Shown here: piece by piece, positions 8,297 to 15,080 of the stretch
How positions within the stretch are numbered: the first letter of the stretch is position 1
Layout: each line of letters begins with the position of its first letter
Assembly: GCA_905236085.1 (NCBI GenBank)
Contig: CAJOOD010000030.1
Span: 1 to 18,027 of the forward strand
DNA from: an uncultured Bacilli bacterium
Lineage (GTDB): Bacteria; Bacillota_I; Bacilli_A; RFN20; CAG-826
Length of the DNA: 18,027 nt
Reading direction: 5' to 3'
Notes under the pieces: model-generated
What the model saw: the letters and a program-made list of their open reading frames with translations, nothing else
Told to the model about the DNA's origin: nothing
Database searches by the model: none
Position numbers and translations under genes: made by a program

Positions 8297-8304
8297 TCCT
8301 CCTT
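8297..8304 (-). promoter_or_regulatory. rpoC ribosome binding site overlapping the rpoB stop codon
   Basis: AAGGAGGA on the minus strand includes two bases of the rpoB TAA (8303-8305) and stands 11 bases before the rpoC ATG. Ribosomes finishing rpoB would arrive directly on it, consistent with matched beta/beta' synthesis. Confidence 0.8.
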
Positions 8305-11300
8305 ATTGATCTTCTTCAGTGAAGAAATTTTCTTCAGTATCCACTACTGAGTTATCAGTTAAGTTACGGATGGAAGAATTGACTTTTCTTTCTTCTTTTT
8401 CAGCTTCTTTAGCTAAGGCATCCATATCGATACGTTCGCCATTAGAATCCAATAATTTAACATCAAGAGCGAGAGATTGTAATTCTTTAACCATAACTTT
8501 AAAGGCTTCAGGAATGCCTGGTTTTGGCATATTTTGACCTTTAATGATGGATTCATAAGTTTTTCTACGTCCAACTCTATCATCAGATTTGATAGTAAGG
8601 ATTTCTTGTAAGATATGAGCAGCGCCATAAGCTTCAAGAGCCCAAACTTCCATTTCACCAAATCTTTGGCCACCATTCTGAGCTTTTCCTCCTAATGGTT
8701 GTTGTGTGACTAAGCTATATGGACCAGTTGCACGAGCGTGTAATTTATCATCGACCATGTGGACGAGTTTAATCATATACATGACACCAACAGTGATTCT
8801 TTCATCGAATCTTTCACCGGTACGACCATCATATAAGACTGTCTTACCATCTGGTGCCATTTCGGCTTTTTTCATCAAGTCGAGGATTTCTTCGTTGGTA
8901 ATACCATCGAAAACAGGTGTAGCAATCTTATAGCCAAGTTTCTTTAAAGCCATACCTAAGTGGACTTCTAAGATTTGACCGATGTTCATACGAGATGGAA
9001 CACCTAATGGGTTAAGCATGATGTCAATTGGAGTACCATCTGGTAAGAATGGCATATCTTCAACTGGTAAGATACGGGAAATAACACCTTTATTACCATG
9101 TCGACCTGACATCTTATCACCTTCGGAAATCTTACGTTTTTGTACGACGTAGACTCTTACTACTTCATTAACACCAGTGCTTAAATCAGCGCCTTCACTA
9201 CGTTTAAAGACTTTGACATCTAAAACGATACCAGCACCACCATGTGGCACTCTTAAGGAGGCATCTTTGCCTTCTTTGGTCTTTTCATTAAAGATGGCCA
9301 TTAATAATTTTTCTTCTGGAGTTGGTTCGGTTTGTCCTTTTGGAGTGACTTTACCAACTAAGATATCGCCTTCTTTAACTTCAGCGCCGGGAACGATAAT
9401 ACCTCTTTCGTCTAAGTATGCTTTAGCATCTTCGCCAACATTTGGTATATCACGGGTGATTTCTTCATCACCTAATTTAGTTTCACGACATTCAATCTCA
9501 TATTTTTCAATATGGATGGATGTGTAAACATCATCTTTAACTAATCTTTCTGACATGATAACGGCGTCTTCATAGTTGTAACCGTTCCAAGTCATGAAAG
9601 CGATAGTAACGTTTTGACCTAAGGCGAGGTCACCATCTCTCATAGCAGGACCATCAGCGATGATTTGGCCTTTTGTGATATGATCACCAATCTTAACGAT
9701 AGATTTTTGATCGATACATGTACCTTGGTTGCTGCGTTCAAATTTTTGTAATTTATAAGTTCTAACGTTCTTTCCTTCATTAATCTTAATGCAGGTAGAA
9801 TCGCTATAAATGACATCACCATCATTAACTGCGATGACCGCTAAACCGGCATCGTGAGCGATTTGATGTTCTAGACCAGTTCCAACAAGTGGAGCGGACG
9901 GTCTAAGTAATGGTAAGGCTTGACGTTGCATGTTAGCGCCCATCAAAGCACGAGTGGTATCATCGTTTTCTAAGAATGGAATACATGCCGCGGCAATAGA
10001 AACAATTTGTTTTGGCGAGACGTCGACATAATCGACATCATGGACATCAGCGACAATGTTTTCACCTCTATATCTAGCGATGACTTGTTCATCTAACATT
10101 TCACCATCTGGACCTAGATTAATGTTGGCTTCAGCGATGACATAATCAAATTCTTTAATCGCATCTAGATATTCAGAATTTTCTTCTCCATCGAGAACAA
10201 AAGCCTTCATGACACCTTTAACTTCTTTATGGACTACTCTTCTATATGGAGTTTCAATAAAGCCGTATTGGTTAATTTTAGCGTAGGTGGCTAAGTTATT
10301 GATAAGACCGATATTTTGACCTTCTGGAGTTTCAACTGGACAGATACGGCCATAATGTGAGAAGTGAACGTCACGAACTTCAGTGGAAGCTCTATCACGT
10401 GTTAAACCGCCAGGACCTAAAGCAGAAAGACGTCTCTTGTTAGTTAATTCAGCTAATGGGTTGGTTTGATCCATGAACTGCGAAAGCTGTGAAGAGGCAA
10501 AGAAATCCCTTATAGAGCTGGTTAATGGTTTAATATTAATTAATTTCTTAGGAGTGACATCTTCGGCATCGGAAATAGTCATCTTATTTAAGACCGCTTT
10601 AGACATCTTTGTTAAGCCCATACGGAATTGATTTTGAATTAATTCACCGACACATCTAATACGTCTATTACCTAAGTGGTCGATATCATCAGTAGATCCT
10701 AATCCATCCATGATATTCATGAAATAAGAGAAGGTAGCTAAGATATCAGAAATAGTAATTCTATTTTTAATATTATTTGGAGCATGGATGAGGTTTAAAT
10801 CTGTACCAACGATGTTGGCTACGACATCCTTCTTCTCATTGGTATAAACTTTAAGGATGGAGACATTGGAATTATCATCTAAGTCGGTATTAACATTAAT
10901 TTTCTTAGTGTATCTCTTAGATTTTTCAAAGAATTCTTCATCTTTTAAAGCTTGAACATCAGCCTCGGTTAATTGATAGCCTTTTTTGAAACGGATATCG
11001 CCATCATCAGAGAGGAGATTTTCCGCGAGGAAGACACCTTTTAAACGATTATAGATGCCTAATTTAATGTTGAGTTTATAACGACCAGCGCGACCTAAAT
11101 CATAACGTTTGTCATCAAAGAATTTTTGGGTTAAGAAATTAATCGTACCTTCTTTAGTGACAGGTTCGCCTGGTTTTAATTTTCTAAAGATATCGATTAA
11201 GGCGACTTGAGAAGCGTTTAAATCATTAATCGCTCCTGCGCAGATATCTTCATTTTTCTTTAATGTTAATTTTAAAGAATCTCTTTCACCAAATAATTTG

Positions 11301-11938
11301 AGAATATCTTCATCATTTTCTAAGCCTAAAGCTTTTAAAATGGTACCGGCATTCATCTTTCTTTGTCTATCGATACGAACGGAAAGAATATCCTTTTGGT
11401 CGGATTCAAATTCTAACCATGTACCACGACCTGGAATAAGATCTGCGCCATAGGTATAAACACCAGTCTTTTCATCTCTAGTGGCTTTCATATAAGCGCC
11501 TGGAGATCTGACTAATTGGCTGACGATAACTCTTTCTGCACCATTGATGATAAAGGTACCAGAATTGGTCATTAATGGTAAATTACCCATGAAGATTTTA
11601 CCTTCGGTAAGACCGTTTTGTTTACGATTTAAACGTAATGTTGCAGTCATCGGGGCTTCATAGGATAAATCTCTAGTTTTACATTCTAGATAAGAATATT
11701 TAGGTTCTCCTATTTCAATGCTGACATATTCGATAGATAAGGTATCGGCATAGTTAGTGATTGGGAAGACTTCTTTAAATACTTCATCTAGTCCTTTTTG
11801 CTTAAATTCTTCATAAGATTTGGTTTGTAATTCCACTAAGTTTGGTAATGGTAAATTACCAGAAATCTTAGAATAGTCTTTACGACCGTTATTTAAGACA
11901 TTTAAGGAATTAATATCTCTAATTTTATTTTCTTTCAT
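8303..11938 (-). CDS. rpoB: DNA-directed RNA polymerase subunit beta
   Basis: The 1211-residue beta subunit forms the other half of the polymerase active-site cleft. Diagnostic blocks are present: the rifampicin-pocket cluster SSQLSQFMDQTNPLAELTNK (E. coli 508-527), ALGPGGLTRDRA, YGRICPVETPEGQNIGLI, GYNYEDAVIMSERLV and GRHGNKGVISRILPVEDMPF. Residue 500 (codon AAC at 10439-10441), equal to E. coli His526, is Asn. That substitution is known to give rifampicin insensitivity in mollicutes, while the positions equal to Asp516 and Ser531 are unchanged. A GGAG ribosome binding site precedes the ATG, and the methyltransferase gene ends 22 bp upstream. The C-terminal tail is acidic. Confidence 0.99.
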   Translation of the reverse strand: MKENKIRDINSLNVLNNGRKDYSKISGNLPLPNLVELQTKSYEEFKQKGLDEVFKEVFPITNYADTLSIEYVSIEIGEPKYSYLECKTRDLSYEAPMTATLRLNRKQNGLTEGKIFMGNLPLMTNSGTFIINGAERVIVSQLVRSPGAYMKATRDEKTGVYTYGADLIPGRGTWLEFESDQKDILSVRIDRQRKMNAGTILKALGLENDEDILKLFGERDSLKLTLKKNEDICAGAINDLNASQVALIDIFRKLKPGEPVTKEGTINFLTQKFFDDKRYDLGRAGRYKLNIKLGIYNRLKGVFLAENLLSDDGDIRFKKGYQLTEADVQALKDEEFFEKSKRYTKKINVNTDLDDNSNVSILKVYTNEKKDVVANIVGTDLNLIHAPNNIKNRITISDILATFSYFMNIMDGLGSTDDIDHLGNRRIRCVGELIQNQFRMGLTKMSKAVLNKMTISDAEDVTPKKLINIKPLTSSIRDFFASSQLSQFMDQTNPLAELTNKRRLSALGPGGLTRDRASTEVRDVHFSHYGRICPVETPEGQNIGLINNLATYAKINQYGFIETPYRRVVHKEVKGVMKAFVLDGEENSEYLDAIKEFDYVIAEANINLGPDGEMLDEQVIARYRGENIVADVHDVDYVDVSPKQIVSIAAACIPFLENDDTTRALMGANMQRQALPLLRPSAPLVGTGLEHQIAHDAGLAVIAVNDGDVIYSDSTCIKINEGKNVRTYKLQKFERSNQGTCIDQKSIVKIGDHITKGQIIADGPAMRDGDLALGQNVTIAFMTWNGYNYEDAVIMSERLVKDDVYTSIHIEKYEIECRETKLGDEEITRDIPNVGEDAKAYLDERGIIVPGAEVKEGDILVGKVTPKGQTEPTPEEKLLMAIFNEKTKEGKDASLRVPHGGAGIVLDVKVFKRSEGADLSTGVNEVVRVYVVQKRKISEGDKMSGRHGNKGVISRILPVEDMPFLPDGTPIDIMLNPLGVPSRMNIGQILEVHLGMALKKLGYKIATPVFDGITNEEILDLMKKAEMAPDGKTVLYDGRTGERFDERITVGVMYMIKLVHMVDDKLHARATGPYSLVTQQPLGGKAQNGGQRFGEMEVWALEAYGAAHILQEILTIKSDDRVGRRKTYESIIKGQNMPKPGIPEAFKVMVKELQSLALDVKLLDSNGERIDMDALAKEAEKEERKVNSSIRNLTDNSVVDTEENFFTEEDQ

Positions 11939-11960
11939 TGTTGGCTCCTTTTTATCAAAT

Positions 11961-12560
11961 TTAATTTTTTATCGCCTGTATAATCCAATACCCTCGTCGT
12001 TTTTCAAGTACGGTAACGCTTGAGAATATGCTTTCGAGATATTCTAAAGCGCTAGCGGCACCCTGGGCTTTTCTTATGACGATAAACATAGAACCATTTT
12101 CTTTTAAATGATCAAGGGCTCCTAAATACATGGAATAAGTTATCTCTTTTCCCGCTCTAATAGGAGGGTTGATCACGATAGAATCAAATGCTTCTTCAAT
12201 CTTTTCGTATCGATCGCTAATTCGACATTCGACACGATTATGAAGCTGAAGTTTTTTGGCGTTAGTCTCACATAGTTCTACTGCTCTTTGATTCACATCC
12301 GCGCATATCACGCGTAAATCTTTATTAAAATAAGCTAAAGTGAGACCAATCACCCCATAACCACATCCTAAATCTAGGACATCTCCGCGTATAGATAAAG
12401 GGATTAATGTTTCTAATAATATAGAACTCCCTTCATCTATCGCGTCTTTAGAAAACACTCCATTATCACTTATAAATGATAGTTCATGACCTAAAAGGCT
12501 ATATTTAATTTCCTTTTTATGTGATTTTATTTGCGGATTCGCATCAAAATAGTGAGCCAT
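11961..12560 (-). CDS. RsmC/YbxB-like class I SAM-dependent methyltransferase
   Basis: The 199-residue protein has the N-terminal pattern HYF...NPQIKSH...GHELSFISDNGVFSK typical of the RsmC/YbxB family. SAM-binding motif I follows, VLDLGCGYGVIG (61-72), then motif II with Asp88, and the catalytic NPP motif NPPIRAGKE (131-139) typical of N-methylation of a base. RsmC of E. coli methylates 16S rRNA G1207; YbxB occupies the same place between rplL and rpoB in Bacillus subtilis, so position and sequence agree. The exact target in this organism is inferred. It lies 28 bp after rplL and 22 bp before rpoB. No Shine-Dalgarno is visible before the ATG at 12558-12560, unlike every neighbour, suggesting weaker or re-initiation-dependent translation. 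Confidence 0.92.
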   Translation of the reverse strand: MAHYFDANPQIKSHKKEIKYSLLGHELSFISDNGVFSKDAIDEGSSILLETLIPLSIRGDVLDLGCGYGVIGLTLAYFNKDLRVICADVNQRAVELCETNAKKLQLHNRVECRISDRYEKIEEAFDSIVINPPIRAGKEITYSMYLGALDHLKENGSMFIVIRKAQGAASALEYLESIFSSVTVLEKRRGYWIIQAIKN

Positions 12561-12588
12561 GAGAAGTGTTTAGATATTTTTGGTTAAG

Positions 12589-12963
12589 TTATTTGATTTC
12601 GACTTCAGCACCAGCAGCGACAAGAGCCTTTTTGTGTTCTTCTGCTTCGACTGGAGAGATGTGTTCTTTGATGTTGCATGGAGCGCCATCAACTAATTTC
12701 TTAGCATCCATTAAGCCTAAGCCAGTGATAGCTTGGACAGCTTTGATAACTTGAACTTTGGTAGCACCGAAGGATTTTAAGACTAAGTTGACTTCTGTTG
12801 GTCCCTTAGCAGCTTCTTCTTCGACTGGAGCGGCAGCGACACCGACAGGTGCAGCGGCGGTAACACCAAATTCTTCTTCAACAGCTTTGACTAATTCGTT
12901 GAGTTCAACAACGTTCATTTCTTTTAATGAAGCAATGATTTCTTCTTTTGTTAATTTTGCCAT
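12589..12963 (-). CDS. rplL: Large ribosomal subunit protein bL12 (L7/L12)
   Basis: This 124-residue stalk protein recruits and activates translational GTPases. Three parts are clear: a helical dimerisation domain (about 1-33) that binds L10, a flexible Ala/Pro/Val/Glu hinge (about 35-52), and the globular C-terminal domain containing KVQVIKAVQAITGLGLMDAK. In that helix residue 77 is Gln where most bacteria have Arg (E. coli Arg73), and Met-Asp replaces the usual Lys-Glu. The AGGAGGA ribosome binding site is excellent, as expected for a protein made in several copies per ribosome. It follows rplJ by 18 bp in the usual rplJ-rplL pair. Confidence 0.98.
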   Translation of the reverse strand: MAKLTKEEIIASLKEMNVVELNELVKAVEEEFGVTAAAPVGVAAAPVEEEAAKGPTEVNLVLKSFGATKVQVIKAVQAITGLGLMDAKKLVDGAPCNIKEHISPVEAEEHKKALVAAGAEVEIK

Positions 12964-12981
12964 AATTATTTTCCTCCTAAA

Positions 12982-13476
12982 TTAATTGGCAGCGGTTTTG
13001 TCCGCGATTGCTTTAACAGCAACAGCGAATTGACGTACAGGTGCTTGTAAGCACGATAAGAACATAGCGATCAAGCCATCGCGTCCTGGTAAGTTCGCGA
13101 TTTCTTTTACACCCTTAGCGTCTAAGACAGTTCCTTCAATAAGGCCTGCTTTAACTTTAAGGTTGTCATTCTTTTTAGCAAATTTAGTTAAGACTTTTGG
13201 TCCATCGATTGCATCTTTTGAGAAAACGATCGCATTTGGTCCTTCTAAGTGTTCTTCAAGACCTTCTTTGCCAGCTTTCTTTAAAGCTAATTTGACAAGA
13301 GTGTTCTTATAAACACCTAAGGTAGCATCTTTTTCTTTCAAGGTACGACGTAATGTTTCTAAATCTTCGACAGTTAAGCCACGATATTCCACTACGACAG
13401 TCGCGGAAGATTCTTCAATCTTTTTAGCGAGTTCATCGACGACGACTTGTTTTGCTTGTAAAGTTTCTTGATTCAT
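12982..13476 (-). CDS. rplJ: Large ribosomal subunit protein uL10
   Basis: The 164-residue protein anchors the L7/L12 stalk dimers to 23S rRNA. The N-terminal half shows the family pattern with EYRGLTVEDLETLRRTLKEK, VYKNTLVKLALK and LEGPNAIVFS. The C-terminal Ala/Val-rich helix (about 145-164) is the L7/L12 binding segment. A GGAGGT ribosome binding site precedes the ATG. The gene is preceded by an L10 leader RNA, so synthesis is probably repressed by excess L10-L12 complex binding its own mRNA, which is the established mechanism for this leader class. Confidence 0.98.
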   Translation of the reverse strand: MNQETLQAKQVVVDELAKKIEESSATVVVEYRGLTVEDLETLRRTLKEKDATLGVYKNTLVKLALKKAGKEGLEEHLEGPNAIVFSKDAIDGPKVLTKFAKKNDNLKVKAGLIEGTVLDAKGVKEIANLPGRDGLIAMFLSCLQAPVRQFAVAVKAIADKTAAN

Positions 13477-13559
13477 TGTTCTACCTCCTTTTCTTTTTTA
13501 AAGTAAGTTGTGTTTGTCCCAATATACTTTTCTTACATAGTAAGAGGAAGAATGATAAT

Positions 13560-13625
13560 TTTATTTCTTGCCTCGGTAACATTATTAAGGCCCGTGCCCG
13601 TTACTGTCTTCGGTATATTGAAATC
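13560..13625 (-). promoter_or_regulatory. Ribosomal protein L10 leader (autoregulatory mRNA element)
   Basis: The 160-nt gap between rplA and rplJ carries the L10-leader signature on the minus strand. ACCGAAGACAGTAAC (conserved GAAGACAGUA core) is followed by a GC-rich segment and then GTTACCGAGG. GTAAC (13600-13604) pairs with GTTAC (13576-13580), bringing the GAAGACA and CGAGG flanks together as in other Firmicutes leaders. It starts within about 25 nt of the rplA stop, and I see no clear promoter between the genes. It therefore probably acts on the read-through message. A small CTTAC/GTAAG hairpin follows downstream, and no intrinsic terminator is evident. Confidence 0.8.
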
Positions 13626-13636
13626 TTTAGTTGATA

Positions 13637-14320
13637 TTAACGACCAGCAAATGTGATTTTGATAGCTGGACCCATGGTCGTATGGATAACAGCGTTAGTA
13701 ATGTAGTTACCTTTAACCGCGGCAGGTCTAACTCTTACGATAGTGGTTAAGATAGCATTTAAGTTATCAATAATCTTTTGAGTATCGAAGGAGACTCTAG
13801 CGAAGGAAATATGCATATTGCCTTCTTTGTCGCAACGGTATTCTACTTTACCGGCTTTAATTTCAGTAACGGTTTTGCCGATATCAAGAGATACTGTACC
13901 AGTCTTTGGGTTAGGCATTAAGCCTTTTGGACCTAATAGACGACCTAACTTAGAGATGATTGGCATCATGTCTGGAGTGGCAACGATAACATCGTAATCA
14001 AACCAGTTTTCATCCTTAATCTTGTCTACCATTTCTGCGCCACCGACGAAATCCGCACCGGCAGCCTTTGCTTCTTCAGTCTTATTGGTGATGGCTAAGA
14101 CTTTTTTAGTTCTACCATTACCATGTGGAAGTACTAATGTACCTCTAACTTGTTGGTCAGCTTGTCTCATGTCCACATTTAATTTGAGAGAGACATCAAT
14201 TGTGGCATCGAATTTGACTGTAGAAGTCTTTTTAACTAATTCAGCAGCTTCTTCAACTGTGTAGAGCTTATTGGAATCAACTAATTCCGCGATAGCTCTA
14301 TATTGTTTTGATCTTTTCAT
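13637..14320 (-). CDS. rplA: Large ribosomal subunit protein uL1
   Basis: The 227-residue L1 protein forms the mobile L1 stalk of the 50S subunit, which helps deacylated tRNA leave the E site. Hallmarks are VKFDATIDVSLKLNVD near residues 35-50, GTLVLPHGNGRTKKVLAI, GRLLGPKGLMPNPKTGTV, and the C-terminal TNAVIHTTMGPAIKI. Length fits the family. GGAGG follows the rplK TAA directly, and the ATG is only 13 bp beyond the rplK stop, so the two are probably translationally coupled. L1 is the usual autogenous repressor of rplK-rplA operons; a possible target is discussed for the rplK leader. Confidence 0.98.
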   Translation of the reverse strand: MKRSKQYRAIAELVDSNKLYTVEEAAELVKKTSTVKFDATIDVSLKLNVDMRQADQQVRGTLVLPHGNGRTKKVLAITNKTEEAKAAGADFVGGAEMVDKIKDENWFDYDVIVATPDMMPIISKLGRLLGPKGLMPNPKTGTVSLDIGKTVTEIKAGKVEYRCDKEGNMHISFARVSFDTQKIIDNLNAILTTIVRVRPAAVKGNYITNAVIHTTMGPAIKITFAGR

Positions 14321-14333
14321 CTAGAGCGCCTCC

Positions 14334-14744
14334 TTAGTCCGCTACCTTGACACCCATATTTCTCGCGGAGCCTTCAACGATTTTCATCGCGGCTTCTAAG
14401 TCTTGAGTGTTTAAATCAGGTAATTTGTATTCGGCAATTTTCTTTAATTGTTCTCTGGTAATGCTACCAACGATTTGCTTAGGATTGCCTGAACCCTTGC
14501 TAATGCCTGCGGCCTTTAAGATTAAACCCGCTACAGGAGAGGTTTTGATGACAAAACTAAATGTCTTGTCTTCATAAGCTGTGATAATAACTGGAACGAT
14601 TTCGCCCTTTCTGTCGGCTGTCTTAGCGTTAAAATCTGTACAGAATTTAGGCATGACAATACCAGCGGATGCGAGTTTTGGTCCTGGTTTCGCATCTCCA
14701 CCAGGAAGTTCCATCTTCACTACTTTTGAGATTTTCTTACTCAC
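14334..14744 (-). CDS. rplK: Large ribosomal subunit protein uL11, shortened proline loop
   Basis: The 136-residue L11 binds the GTPase-associated region of 23S rRNA. The C-terminal RNA-binding domain is typical: KAAGISKGSGNPKQ, ITREQLKKIAEYKLPDLN and AAMKIVEGSARNMG. In the N-terminal domain the usual PPVGPALGQAG (E. coli 22-32) is reduced to PKLASAG, a loss of four residues including two prolines of the thiostrepton/EF-G face. From memory, Mycoplasma L11 proteins share the AKPGPALAS form, so this may be lineage-typical. Translation starts at GTG (14742-14744) after a strong AAGGAGGT site; no ATG alternative fits. It is the first gene of the operon. Confidence 0.97.
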   Translation of the reverse strand: MSKKISKVVKMELPGGDAKPGPKLASAGIVMPKFCTDFNAKTADRKGEIVPVIITAYEDKTFSFVIKTSPVAGLILKAAGISKGSGNPKQIVGSITREQLKKIAEYKLPDLNTQDLEAAMKIVEGSARNMGVKVAD

Positions 14745-14819
14745 GTGAACTACCTCCTTAATTTAGTGTTCCGTGTCGTGGTTTTTGTGGGTAAAATCAA
14801 ACCCTTCCACTTCACATTC

Positions 14820-14863
14820 ATATTACGTGCGTGCGCTCTCTCATAACGCGCGACCGGCAATAT
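14820..14863 (-). promoter_or_regulatory. GC-rich structured element in the rplK leader
   Basis: The rplK 5' leader (about 14745-14866) contains a GC-rich patch in an AT-rich setting. ATATT (14859-14863) can pair with AATAT (14820-14824), enclosing GCGC (14848-14851) that can pair with GCGC (14833-14836) across an 11-nt loop. Two short helices joined by unequal single strands would resemble the kind of site bound by L1 in rplK-rplA operons. That link is inference, as I could not match a defined L1 consensus. Confidence 0.3.
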
Positions 14864-14871
14864 GCTTTGAT

Positions 14872-14900
14872 ATACTATCATTTTAGAAAACACAATGCAA
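14872..14900 (-). promoter_or_regulatory. Candidate extended -10 promoter of the rplK-rpoC operon
   Basis: On the minus strand TTGCAT (14895-14900) lies 17 bp from TAGTAT (14872-14877), which is preceded by TGA, forming a TGn extended -10. Transcription would start near 14865, giving a leader of about 120 nt before the rplK GTG. It sits downstream of two terminators, where the operon needs a new promoter. Confidence 0.5.
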
Positions 14901-14952
14901 TAAAAAATATTTTTTATTTTCTCGCGTATATGTGACACGCTTTTTAATATCC

Positions 14953-15008
14953 AAAAAAGGAGCCAAGATTTGCAATATTTTTGTCTAAATTGCAGGGATT
15001 TTGGCTCT
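14953..15008 (-). terminator. Second, long-stem terminator between the ABC operon and rplK
   Basis: On the minus strand GAGCCAA (15001-15007) pairs with TTGGCTC (14960-14966). The helix continues through mixed A-U and G-U pairs and a two-base bulge to TGCAAT/ATTGCA (14989-14994 with 14971-14976) around a 12-nt loop. Six T (14953-14958) follow. It is a strong intrinsic terminator lying upstream of the rplK promoter. It either backs up the shorter terminator before it or acts as an attenuator. Confidence 0.8.
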
Positions 15009-15033
15009 AAAAAAATTTTTTAAAAAATATTAT

Positions 15034-15055
15034 AAAAGACGCTCCGAGGAGCGCC
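15034..15055 (-). terminator. Terminator of the sugar ABC transporter operon
   Basis: On the minus strand GGCGCTCC (15048-15055) pairs with GGAGCGTC (15038-15045), with one G-U pair and a tight loop, followed by TTTT and an AT-rich tract (15034-15037 onward). It lies about 25 nt past the ATPase stop codon. Confidence 0.75.
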
Positions 15056-15080
15056 TAATATGCTTGTTTAAGATGACAAA

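Noticed and set aside
12758..12985. Plus-strand ORFs opposite rplL, rpoB, rpoC, rplA and the transporter genes
   Set aside because: They are antisense shadows of strongly conserved genes, lack ribosome binding sites and resemble no protein family.
13477..13636. A separate promoter for rplJ between rplA and rplJ
   Set aside because: The L10 leader begins almost directly after rplA, and I found no convincing -35/-10 pair in the gap or at the end of rplA.
14750..14938. A 62-codon minus-strand ORF between rplK and the ABC operon
   Set aside because: It covers the candidate rplK promoter and leader, has no ribosome binding site, and shows a basic, low-complexity composition with no family resemblance. 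The position is better explained by regulatory DNA.
14745..15080. tRNA genes or a hidden secE/nusG
   Set aside because: No cloverleaf-like series of arms and no long open frame resembling SecE or NusG is present. The stems there are terminators or leader structure.
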